64,000 bases of DNA from Sparassis latifolia (lineage: Eukaryota > Basidiomycota > Agaricomycetes > Polyporales > Sparassidaceae): NCBI GenBank assembly GCA_018466975.1, contig CM031557.1, positions 372,001 to 436,000 on the forward strand. Direction: 5' to 3'. The notes beneath the pieces are model-generated. The model was not told the DNA's origin. It worked only from the letters and a program-made list of their open reading frames with translations, and ran no database searches. Positions 55,304-64,000 of this stretch are shown here, piece after piece. How positions within the stretch are numbered: the stretch's first letter is position 1; the number at the start of each line of letters is the position of its first letter. The position numbers and the translations under genes are program-made.

Positions 55304-58052
55304 ATCTAGCGGAAGAAAATTAAGCAGGTGGGGCCGGGGAGTAGACTATGTGCGAGGATAGACGTTAGAGGGAGACAATAAGTTTTGAGCGCGGGTGATC
55401 GAGTTGGGACCGAGAATGTTGCTGTGCGCGCGGGTCAAGTATGGAGATCTGTCAGCGGTCTTTGCTGCGACTGCGAAGAGCGAGTAGAGGAATGGCGATG
55501 GCGGTGAGGGGTCGCGAGGCCATACTTATAGCGTTGGGAAGGGCCGGCTAGTGGATACGCTGGAGGAATAAGAGGATGCACTGTTTTGGCTGCTGGCTTG
55601 TGTCCTGAAAGGCAAGTGTCCCCAGCCACACGTGCTCGCCTGCCCAGATCAGGGCACCGTTCTCTCCTCCACAACACCTTGCACATCTCCCTCATGAGCG
55701 GATCGCTATCTTCTTCACACCAGCCCGGTATCCAGGCGACGCCCCTTGTACTCGCTCCATCGGCCTCGTCCCGCTGCTCGCACGATCCAGGCATCCTTGT
55801 TCTGCCATATTTACAGCCCTGTCCCTTCTGCTCAGAGTAGCAATAATATAGCGCTCCATGACCTCGCCTGAACCGTGTCGCCTGAGGTGAACTCATCGGT
55901 CGAGGCAAGGAGATTTTTTTTCAGATCTTAGCAAGGCGTCCCACCGGCTTTCATCTACCCGACACATATGGCTAGCCTCGAGGTCCGGGCTAAGTGAGCA
56001 CGTAGTACCACCCACTCACCGTTCGCTATCTTGTGATGCGTTTGTACCTCCTGGTAGACCGAGGCACTACGCGTGGTCCGAGACAAGACTCGAGTGGCGG
56101 CCTGCAGCCAGTTTCAGATCCACGAGTCAATCGTGCGACATGAGCACGCGTCGGGACATTGACGCTTTATATGCTGAGCCGCTCCTCGGAGTCGGCGACC
56201 AGCTGCGCAGGCGCGCCAACGATCGAGGAGAAACTGTCGCACCGCCGAGGATCGAGAATTAGCAGACGTGAAGTGTCATTCGGCTTGACACCATATCGTG
56301 CTAGCCTAGTGACTGACACGTTGCGACATTTTAGGTGAGTATCAATCATTCAATATTCAGTATTCCAGTATCGGTCAAGGTAGCAGACAGGCCGGATTCT
56401 TACGTGAGGAGTGAGCAACGAATATAATGATTAATGTTAGATATCATGCTCGCGGATTTTTCCAGGAGACAGCACCGGGCATACACACATCGCGGTGCAG
56501 TACGAGACCTGCTCGATATGATGCCAAAGACCGTTCCCCTCCACAAAAACGGCCTTGACTATGAGCTTTATGAACGTAGATACGGTATGTCATGGTGTGC
56601 TATCAAGCAGTGGTCCTTCGGTCCCCCTTCTTTGAATTATCCAGGTGTACTGATGTTGAAACGGCAGCAAACTTGATGTCGACACTCCCCCACCTGTTCG
56701 GATCCTGCATATCATCTCGATGAAATTTCAAAGGAGACAAATCTTCGCGTGCACTTGATCTATTCGAGGTTGCAAATACCTGATATCTCCGCACTACAAC
56801 GTCAAACCGCCAGTGTACTCAGTCTTTCCTTTCTCCAGGAACGGGCATACGAATGAATATCGTCGGATGGAAGCTCTCCAAGAACTGGAAGACGTCGATG
56901 TGCGATCCTCGAGAAGGCAGAGGGTAAGAACTTCCATCATGATTTCCCACCATGCGCATCTTCCTCGTCCCTATATCTCACTCAAGATCACTCGTCGGAA
57001 GCTTTACACCTGTGACTTTACACCAAGGATGACCGTGATCGCGTCGAAGGCTCTGGGGCACAGCGCGAGCTCACGGATGCATAATAAGTACGTCGTTCCA
57101 AACTGGTTCGGAGTTCAAGTCAGCTGATCTGTTGATGGTACTTAGGTGCACTTAGGTGAAACAAAGTCGATCCAGTCGGTTCTGAACTGTTAGCCTCTGG
57201 TTACAGACCTGCGCGGTAAAACAAACTTCGCTCATCATCGTCAGCGTCGAGGCCGCATCTGCAACTCGAAGGACACCGCGATCCGGTCTTACCCTTCATA
57301 TTGGCCAACACAATTTTTAATCGAAGACGCACGAGCGCTGACCGTGCCAGCCGTTGGGACGTTGCGTCGCGTACAGCCCAAGCGCTCGTGTTGTGGGGAG
57401 CTGATTTGTTTGTACCAGATTCGCTGCGGAATCCGTCCTTTCTTTTTCGGTGGAGCAGTATGCGCCGCGTTCACCGGAGGGATCTCGTGAGATCCTCAAA
57501 TCTGATCGACTGCACACAACGGTGCACAGGACCACTACCGATCTCTGCCGTGTGTAGACACTCTGCTGTCCATTCGCTGGATGCCGGCTTCGTGAACTGG
57601 GCGAGGTAGGCAGGAGTGCGGTCTCCTTCCACCTTGTGGACTTTTCTGTCTTCACTGGCGCAGTAGTCGTCAACGGTCTCGGTCACCGATGAATGCATTT
57701 CCGACGCCTAATGACAATCCAACCAATACAATCCAACCAATAATATATGCTCTGAAGAATATGGTATAGACAGCGAGAGATACATGGCCCTAGACTGGTG
57801 GTGCTTGCAAATGATAAATATAGAATGCGGATGATGCGACGGCAGAACACAAGAGCAATAATTCACAGCTAGACGAGATGGTTATCAGAGTAAGGTGGAG
57901 TGAGATGTGCTTGAAGGGAGGATCAGTTGGTTGATTTAATATCGCAAGTTGGCTCCCACCTTGAAATATACGGAAACAGAACGAACGGCTGGTAGCTGAC
58001 GTCAACCATCGCAAATGTGTGCACATATCATGGACGGAAGACTCATGAAGGG
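55304..58052. other. Unassigned stretch, possible plus-strand exons
   Basis: 2.7 kb with no named gene. Coding-like text on the plus strand at 56443-56584 (LADFSRRQHRAYTH..VRDLLDMMPKTVP..GLDYELYERRYG, followed by a GTATGT donor) and at about 56843-56929 (EYRRMEALQELEDVDV, GTAAGA donor at 56927) could be exons of an unidentified gene. The rest shows nothing. Confidence 0.35.
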
Positions 58053-59035
58053 CTACGCTGACGCCCTCCGGGCTGCTTTGGGACCCTTCCAGAAGCCATC
58101 GACGAAGCTCATAGAATTCACCTTCGCTACCCCGCTGCGCATGCGCACGCGGCGGAGGAACGCTGCCCCATGAGGGGGCGGAGCCGCTTGAAGCGTTGGC
58201 GGCTGAGAGTGGATGGTAGTCACGCTCGTCCAGAAGCCGTCGATGAGCCCGCTGTCGTCGTCTATGTTCTTCGACCTGCGGTGGGCCTGGGGTCCCTGAA
58301 TCGTCTCCTTCCAGCGAGGTGTGAGGCGGTCGGGCACCTCGAGATAGCCGTCTTCGTTGAATCCCACGTGCGCCAGGTGTACGAATGAGTCCATGGCAGG
58401 AGCGGAGATTATCGCGGGCGAGACTCGATTCTTCGGGGTTGAGGGTCCGCGACTTTTCTTCGACTGCGGCTCTGCGAAAGAGTCAGGATAATAGGCGATC
58501 GGTAGATTGCGGACGAATCAATACCTGTCGCCTGAAAATGACCCACAACGGCGCGGTAAAAACGTGCCGCTTCACCGTCGTCGTCGAAACGGAAGCCGAA
58601 CATCCTTGTCTAGGCGATTATCAGCCCTAGCAAGCCCGAAGGGCATGGCGAGCGACACACCATCGCAGAGAACACATGGAAGAAAGGCTTGTCGAGTCTA
58701 TACTCGAATCCTGCGGGAATCTGGTACTGCCAAACGACACCCTTCCCAGATATCCCGTCGATGAGACGGAACCAGTAGTTCTGCACGAAATTCGAAACTT
58801 GGCTCGTGAGGGTGGTTTCTGACCATTCATCGGACTGCGCTGTACTACCAAACACCAGCGACCCCTGCAGGCCCGTACAGACCCAATCCTCACCGCGGCC
58901 GTTGAATGGTGCAAAATAGATTCTGGCAGAAGCTACTGCCAAGATCCGTGACTCTGCAGGTAATAGGGAGAGAATGTGATGCTTTCCATAGTCAGCAAAC
59001 GAGGCCGACAGTGGCGATGCGTCTGGTTGAGTCAT
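58053..59035 (-). CDS. WH1 (EVH1)-domain protein, WASP/Las17-like N-terminus
   Basis: Four exons on the minus strand: 59035-58849, 58797-58661, 58609-58525 and 58471-58053; 275 aa. The WH1 domain fills about residues 15-135: KHHILSLLP...VASARIYFA, GLQGSLVFV (joined by a 51-nt intron) ..NYWFRLIDGISGKGVVWQYQIPAGFEYRLDKPFFHVFS, TRMFGFRFDDDGEAARFYRAV. A linker then leads to DSFVHLAHVGFNEDGYLEVPDRLTPRWKETI (about 175-205), matching the GTPase-binding-type segment after WH1 in fungal WASP relatives. The protein then ends, with two DGFW motifs, and no proline-rich or VCA (Arp2/3-activating) region. WH1 domains bind WIP-type proline peptides (known). It may act as a regulator or decoy of actin assembly (inferred). 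Confidence 0.85.
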
Positions 59036-59738
59036 TTCAGTGCAGATTGGGAATACTGTGGTCAGTGAGCAATGGGAGCGGTAGATGCTGAAGGTCCTGG
59101 AGGCGCAGGTGCGGTATATGTAGGGGTGCCCTATGTATGTATGGATATGGCCCCCATGCGCGCCTGCGGAAGTGAGGAAGCATCCATCGTGTTGACCGCA
59201 TGTTGGAGAGTAGCGCCCATAAAAGCTTTGAGCGGAAGTAGGACTGCCACAGGGGAAAAAATGCTGCTGTGAAGAACTATATGTGCGGGATTCTGCTGAG
59301 CGGAGACTCAGAAATTCTGCTATGCCCTATTACTGTTATGCCCTATAAATCTGCTGAGCATATAGAAATCTTTAGAAGGAGGGGAATAATATTGGATCAA
59401 CACATGTCAATGCATGCAACTAAAATGAAAGATCGCGTACACACGACTCACTTACCTCGCGCAAGGCACCGGTTCTTCATGCTGCATGCTCGTGCAGCTG
59501 GGTATTGAATCAGGAATTGTTGATCTACTTGCAAAGCGGAAGACACAATCGGTCTTTAGTCACCTCGCTCGCCACTTAGTAGGATGGATTCCACACACCG
59601 AGTGAGACGAAGCAGGCAGGAAAGACAGAAGTTACAGATGGGTAATGCAGGCAAAGATTGCCGAGTATAGCGCCGCTTGCCTTCAACGCATGCGGTGCAG
59701 TGATATCACAGAATGTAGCAGAAGAAATCCAATTTGAC
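59036..59738. other. Intergenic, WH1 gene promoter
   Basis: No gene recognised. Confidence 0.5.
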
Positions 59739-60146
59739 TATAGGGCTGCTCAATTCTTCTGGTTCATTTCGAGCGGGTTCATTTGGCCTGAGCCTCGAGG
59801 CAGGCCGAGAGATCCGAGACCATGCCGAGGGCTGCCAGATCTACTGATCTGGAGTGCTCCGGCTTGCCGGTGGAGGGCAGTAGAGACAGTAGAATATTTT
59901 GCTTGAAAGTCTCTACTTTATTCTGAGAAGATTGTGAGGAAGTAGTCTTTGAAATCGCATTTCTTTAGATGTAATAGAGCCGTAAGAAAATGCCTAAATT
60001 CTGAGAGGCGACCAGCAACCCGGAGCACTCCAGATCGGCAGATCTCCTGGCATCCCTCGGCATGGTCTCGGATCTCTCGGCCTGCCTCGAGGCTCAGGCC
60101 AAATGAACCCGCTCGAAATGAACCAGAAGAATTGAGCAGCCCTTAT
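59739..60146. mobile_element. Foldback/MITE element, ~408 bp with ~125-bp TIRs
   Basis: Left arm 59739-59868 (TATAGGGCTGCTCAATTC... to GAGTGCTCCGG) is repeated inverted at 60005-60146, almost identical for the outer 95 bp and with small changes inside. The central 135 nt are unpaired and non-coding. Ends read TATAGGGCTGCTC / TATAAGGGCTGCTC; TA may be the target duplication. No transposase. Confidence 0.85.
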
Positions 60147-60733
60147 AAAGTATGTCGTCGATACAAGATGAAAATTTGAGTGACAGCGGTTCAATAGCCT
60201 CGTGGCGGAGTAACCACGTGATGCATTCTGGGTACCGTCTGATATATTATCTTGTCTTGCCTGCGTCGTCATCTGGAGGGAAACTTACTGCATCGTTCTC
60301 AGGCTAGCTTTTCACTAGTTCCCACTCCATTGTGACGAATGCACAAATGCCGCGCACTCAGCCGTCTGCCGAAAGCAGGTCGTCTAAAGTCTCTCAACGT
60401 GAGCAAATGTTCACAGTCAAATCCTGACGTTGATTTGGTGGAGATTTTCTGAGCGCGTATTCGTAGTATAGGCGAACGACACCGGGCTCGTCTGCTCCTC
60501 TGTACGGAAACATTAGCCCAGACCTCGCCGGTCCCGTCGACAGGAACCATCCGGCGAACCGGCTTCCTCATCTCTTACTACGGCGAACTCTACCCATCAT
60601 TTATGCACAGGGCTTCTCCATCCGTATCTATCCCAAGGGCGCACTGCGTTTACCGAGGCGTCCGCGCCCTGATCCTCCGTTTTCCCCTGCCCCAGCACAT
60701 TGGCCAGGAGGACGCAGGCTCAACGTCTCCGTT
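60147..60733 (+). other. Upstream region of the conserved unknown gene
   Basis: Coding-like text continues upstream of 60734 in frame (PPFSPAPAHWPGGRRLNVSV, back to about 60612), so 5' exons probably lie here, perhaps after an acceptor at about 60611. A second open frame (ATG 60603) overlaps. The true start was not resolved. Confidence 0.4.
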
Positions 60734-61450
60734 ATGCGAGTGGTCGGAAAGCCCGTGCACAAGTCGGGCTTTGTTCGTAGGAAATTGGGCACCAAGATGA
60801 GAACGGCATTATCGCTGATTGTCACACGTGGGGCGAACGTGGTGGAAGTGAACAGGAAGGAGCGCATAGTCTTCGACGAGCGCGACCTCGGCGATAAGTG
60901 GTTGTTGCCCAGTACGTGTTGTGGATCCTCGTGTTCGAAATGGCTAGTCTGATCAACTCGATCAGACTGGACGTACTTGATCAGTCCGACTCTTGAGGTG
61001 TACAACATGTCTTACGAATCACTCATATCCCGAATGCGAGTCGTACTCAAAAAATTAAAACGGCTAGGCGACGCGCTAGATGTTAAATGGGCGGAGCGGC
61101 AGAGGCCTGTCCGTGGACGATCAGAAGAGTACTCCAAACAGAGTTTGGGGCCGAAAACGCCTCAGAAAGAAAAGTCGGTGGTGCGTACTGACGAGTCAAG
61201 TGCTAAACGGGTAGCTAGGCAGCAGCAACGTTCCCGTACACATGAACGACCCGAAGGTGACTCGTTGCAATCGAAGCGTGGAGACCCTCAACAGAGACAG
61301 TTGAAGGGGAATTTGGAGGGATTAGACACCGAATCGGTCGCGGTCCGACACAGACCTTTCGATAGACGAGACCGACCCGAGGTGCCTCCTTGGCCAGAAC
61401 TTCTTCAACAGAGACAGCCGGAGGAGCGTACCTCAGAGGAGACGGATTAG
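60734..61450 (+). CDS. Conserved basidiomycete protein of unknown function (5' end unsure)
   Basis: Exons 60734-60911 and 60966-61450 in the model used here; coding text extends upstream. Core: RVVGKPVHKSGFVRRKLGTKMRTALSLIVTRGANVV...DERDLGDKWLLP, spliced to NWTYLISPTLEVYNMSYESLISRMRVVLKKL. I recognise this 'KSGxxRRKxxxKxxxALSLIVTRGA ... DWTYxFxPTLExYxMP' pattern as a small conserved mushroom protein, usually of hypothetical status; the basic N-terminus could suit a mitochondrial or RNA-binding role (inferred). After residue ~100 it becomes low-complexity (Arg/Glu/Gln) and contains half of a ~120-bp imperfect tandem duplication; the second repeat copy brings the stop codon, so the C-terminus may be an artefact of that duplication. 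Confidence 0.6.
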
Positions 61451-61475
61451 ACACTGAATCGGTCGCGGTCCGACA
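61288..61475 (+). repeat. Imperfect ~120-bp tandem duplication
   Basis: CAACAGAGACAG recurs at 61288 and 61407, and GATTAGACACYGAATCGGTC plus CGGTCCGACA at about 61320 and 61445. The copies are in different reading frames. Confidence 0.6.
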
Positions 61476-62577
61476 GCTGACCCATCAAGCGCTTTCATCT
61501 CTCAAAGGAACAGCTAGAGGAGACGTGGCAGGCAGTGACAGCTGATCCTGATGAAGCCGAGTCTCAAGCCTACACCTCCCGCACGTGGAGCCTAGAGAGT
61601 GAGGATGAAGACGAAGACTCTGCTGGTCAAGAATACCCTAACAATACTGTTCCTGTGTGTACCTTTCACTGTCCAAGCAATCTCACTTCCTTAATTAAGA
61701 AACCGTGGCGTAGGGATGCGGATCTCGTGAAAGCTTACCAACGCGAACTATCGCTCCATCGCGTCCAATTAACACTTCATCTCGCGAACAAATTGCCTCT
61801 TCGAAGAGGGCCGAAATATTCGCATCTTGGGTCCGAGCATCCAAATCTTCCTCTGCGGTTAGAGGGAGGAGCACTGTTACTTCCTACCTCTCGCCGTACG
61901 AAGTGAGACATACCCCTGAAGGATCATCATTATCCCAACGTGACCAGTCGCAGCCATCCACCCCACCTGATCGGACAAGGTCGTCGCCTTCGCCCTTGAA
62001 GCTATTCCAATCAAAACCAGTTATGAGACCTACCCGGCATGGCGAAGTCAACAAGACCTCGAGGAAATGAAGAAGCCATGCAGAAGGTCGTGCTATGAAT
62101 TATGTGCTCAGTTTTTATCGGATTGGTTTGGAAAGACATCTATCGTATATAGCACTCACTTGCACCAGAGGAAGATGCGGCAAGGAGATGCCAGGTGAAC
62201 CCGCAACCGTTCTTGACTACTTCATTCTCTCATCACACGTCGAACCTTCGCTCGAGGACTTCTCCTCGTCATTACGATGTCTCACCAGCTGCGATCTCAG
62301 AAGTATCAACGATGACGTTGAAGAGAGTGTCAGTCTGCCTTTGGGAGACTAGATCTTGCATTCAGATTCGATTATGCGGTGATGATGTAGCTTGCTTGGA
62401 GTGATGGGTCTCTACCAGCAAATGCACTCCCTTGAATTTAATAAGCACGGGCGGAAAGTGTAAGACTTCTCGAGGGAGGATCATTGTCCAGCATAACCTG
62501 ATAGGAACGCTCTGAGAGCAGATCCTAGGATCTGTAGGCACCCTTCTGATGCGATGAGCGCTACTATACTTACTCAA
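61476..62577 (+). other. Unassigned stretch with one acidic open frame
   Basis: The frame from about 61500 to 61906 (KEQLEETWQAVTADPDEAESQAY...ESEDEDEDSAGQEYPNN...) is coding-like and may be a further exon of the upstream gene after the duplication, or its shifted end. The remainder to 62577 shows no gene. Confidence 0.35.
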
Positions 62578-63634
62578 CGTTATTGCCATTTGCAGTAAAG
62601 TTGGCGGTCGCGCGGATTTCGCGCGTTTCGCGCGGTTTGCACTGTAAATGAAGATGTTCCCATATCTCGACAACTAGCCACCGGAACCTGCAACATATAT
62701 ATATTTTCTGAATCTCCTAGGTCAGGGCTGTTGAGCCCCGTGGTTTTTACAACGATCCGAGCAGGTTGAGTTGCGGCTCTCTGAGCTTGCCTCATTTTTT
62801 GCGGATGTACCTCTACCTCTGTCAGTATACACCAGAAAAAAATAGCTATTGAATTTCTCACATCCTACTGAGTACCTGTAGTGAGCCCAGGTAAAAAATC
62901 GTGCACTTGCAAAGCTGAGGCCGAGTGCGGCACCATCAAGTACTCTTGTCACACGTGAAAATTCATTCCAGTCCCCAAGTTGCATCTGTACAGTCCATGT
63001 CCCACTCGAAAACTGGTCTCACCGCTTGCCTGCCAAGCCGTGCATGAATGACAGATCTCCCGTGCTTGTAATCGGAGAGCAGGTGCTCAAGTGGTCATCT
63101 CTTGCATCCAGTGTATTCAAGAATTGAGGCAAGGTCGAGCCTTTGGACCATGTGTAGCAGAACTTCTCGAAGATCATCTGAACGTGCTTTGCCTTTCGCC
63201 ATCCATCCGAAGGCCTCTGGAACAGTAATGCCAGGTACAGGTGAAATGAAAGACCAAGAGGCATGTGCAATGAGAGCGACAGCGCCGCGCTCGGTCTCAG
63301 CTTCGCAAGTGCACGATTTTTTACCTGGGCTCACTACAGGTACTCAGTGGGATGTGAGAAATTCAATAGCTATTTTTTTCTGGTGTATACTGACAGAGGT
63401 AGAGGTACATCCGCAAAAAATGAGGCAAGCTCAGAGAAAAACTCAACCTGCTCGGATCGTTGTAAAAACCACGGGGCTCAACAGCCCTGACCTAGGAGAT
63501 TCAGAAAATATATATATGTTGCAGGTTCCGGTGGCTAGTTGTCGAGATATGGGAACATCTTCATTTACAGTGCAAACCACGCGAAACGCGCGAAATCCGC
63601 GCGACCGCCAACTTTACTGCAAATGGCAATAACG
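62578..63634. mobile_element. Long-TIR DNA element, 1057 bp, arms ~350 bp
   Basis: 62578-62930 and 63283-63634 are inverted copies, beginning CGTTATTGCCATTTGCAG and nearly identical over ~350 bp (small differences near GGTTGAGTTG). The 352-bp centre holds a minus-strand frame (63334-63095) with FGWMAKGKARSDDLREVLLHMVQRLDLASILEYTG, which resembles the helix-turn-helix start of Tc1/mariner-like transposases; the DDE domain is absent. Probably a non-autonomous derivative (inferred). The target duplication is unclear. Confidence 0.8.
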
Positions 63635-64000
63635 ACATGGACAATCGACATGAATCCACGTGGATAGATTCGCTTCTGTCGCCTTGATCACGGACATGGT
63701 GTCACGTCTGATAAACTATTATTCAACAGCGATAACGGCCTATGGACTCAGAAAGGTGACACGCTGTTCATATATATATAGTAGGCCATGTAAAAATTGA
63801 ACTGCGCAGAACTCGAAAGTCGTTGCCGCAGGAATCGAAGTGCCACTATTTCTGGGTTTCTTCAGACTGTCTCACACTGACTCCCATATGACCATGTGGA
63901 TTCGGAAGTCGTCCTCGAGGCACATATGCTGCGTTATCACCTTGTCCCTCAGCAGACGATCCATATGGCGAATACAAGAAGCGTCGATTTGACTCGATAA
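63635..64000. other. Right edge, no gene recognised
   Basis: AT-rich stretch with a short TA repeat at about 63770-63780. Nothing assignable. Confidence 0.5.

Noticed and set aside
60599..60800. Frame starting at ATG 60603 as a separate gene
   Set aside because: It overlaps the conserved frame in a different phase and lacks family text; treated as part of the unresolved 5' region.
1..64000. CRISPR arrays, bacterial operons, plasmid or phage features
   Set aside because: No regularly spaced repeats; dense spliceosomal introns and eukaryotic gene families show a fungal genome.

Overview
The window looks like genomic DNA of a filamentous basidiomycete (mushroom-forming Agaricomycetes type). 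Genes are cut by many short introns of about 45-85 nt with GTRNGT...YAG borders. The protein set is typical of such fungi: a Clampless1-like protein, an NADPH oxidase, a secreted GH28 pectinase, a COP9 signalosome subunit, and a CACTA transposon of the Tnp2 type common in mushrooms. I rebuilt gene models by hand from splice sites, reading phase and remembered family patterns; no search was run.

Layout. 1-849: 5'-truncated casein-kinase-1-like gene. 2213-2619: short terminal-inverted-repeat (TIR) element. 3002-6461: three housekeeping genes: ribosomal protein eL34 (+), a PHO13-type HAD phosphatase (+) and GPI11/PIG-F (-). 6462-13854: no gene recognised, apart from one small inverted-repeat element. 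13855-15016: bZIP transcription factor (-). 18065-20363: NADPH oxidase (-). 20994-23034: 15-exon GH28 enzyme (-). 26230-27950: histidine-acid-phosphatase family protein (+), with a 6-nt microexon. 28147-30396: decayed interval holding a broken SDR gene between two inverted ~220-bp repeats. 30397-38750: an 8.35-kb CACTA element with 25-bp perfect TIRs. Its Tnp2 transposase carries four in-frame TGA codons and a frame-breaking 13-bp duplication, but its accessory gene is open throughout. 38857-38948: intron-containing tRNA-Ala(CGC). 39136-49317: dense block with csn1, nop53, tRNA-Gly, a universal-stress-protein gene, a WW-domain gene and malate dehydrogenase. 50180-53550: large FHA-domain protein with one probable frameshift. 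53687-53757: second tRNA-Gly. 54287-55303: Clampless1-like gene. 58053-59035: WH1 (WASP-type) gene. 59739-63634: two foldback elements around a conserved gene of unknown function.

Functionally the genes are mostly independent: protein turnover (CSN1), ribosome assembly (eL34, Nop53), GPI anchoring (GPI11), redox signalling (Nox), carbon metabolism (MDH), pectin breakdown (GH28), sexual development (Clp1-like) and actin control (WH1). The mobile layer is the most unusual part: a CACTA copy whose catalytic gene is dead while its partner gene is open, sitting in a repeat that also exists 'empty' 2.2 kb away, about 110 bp from a tRNA gene.
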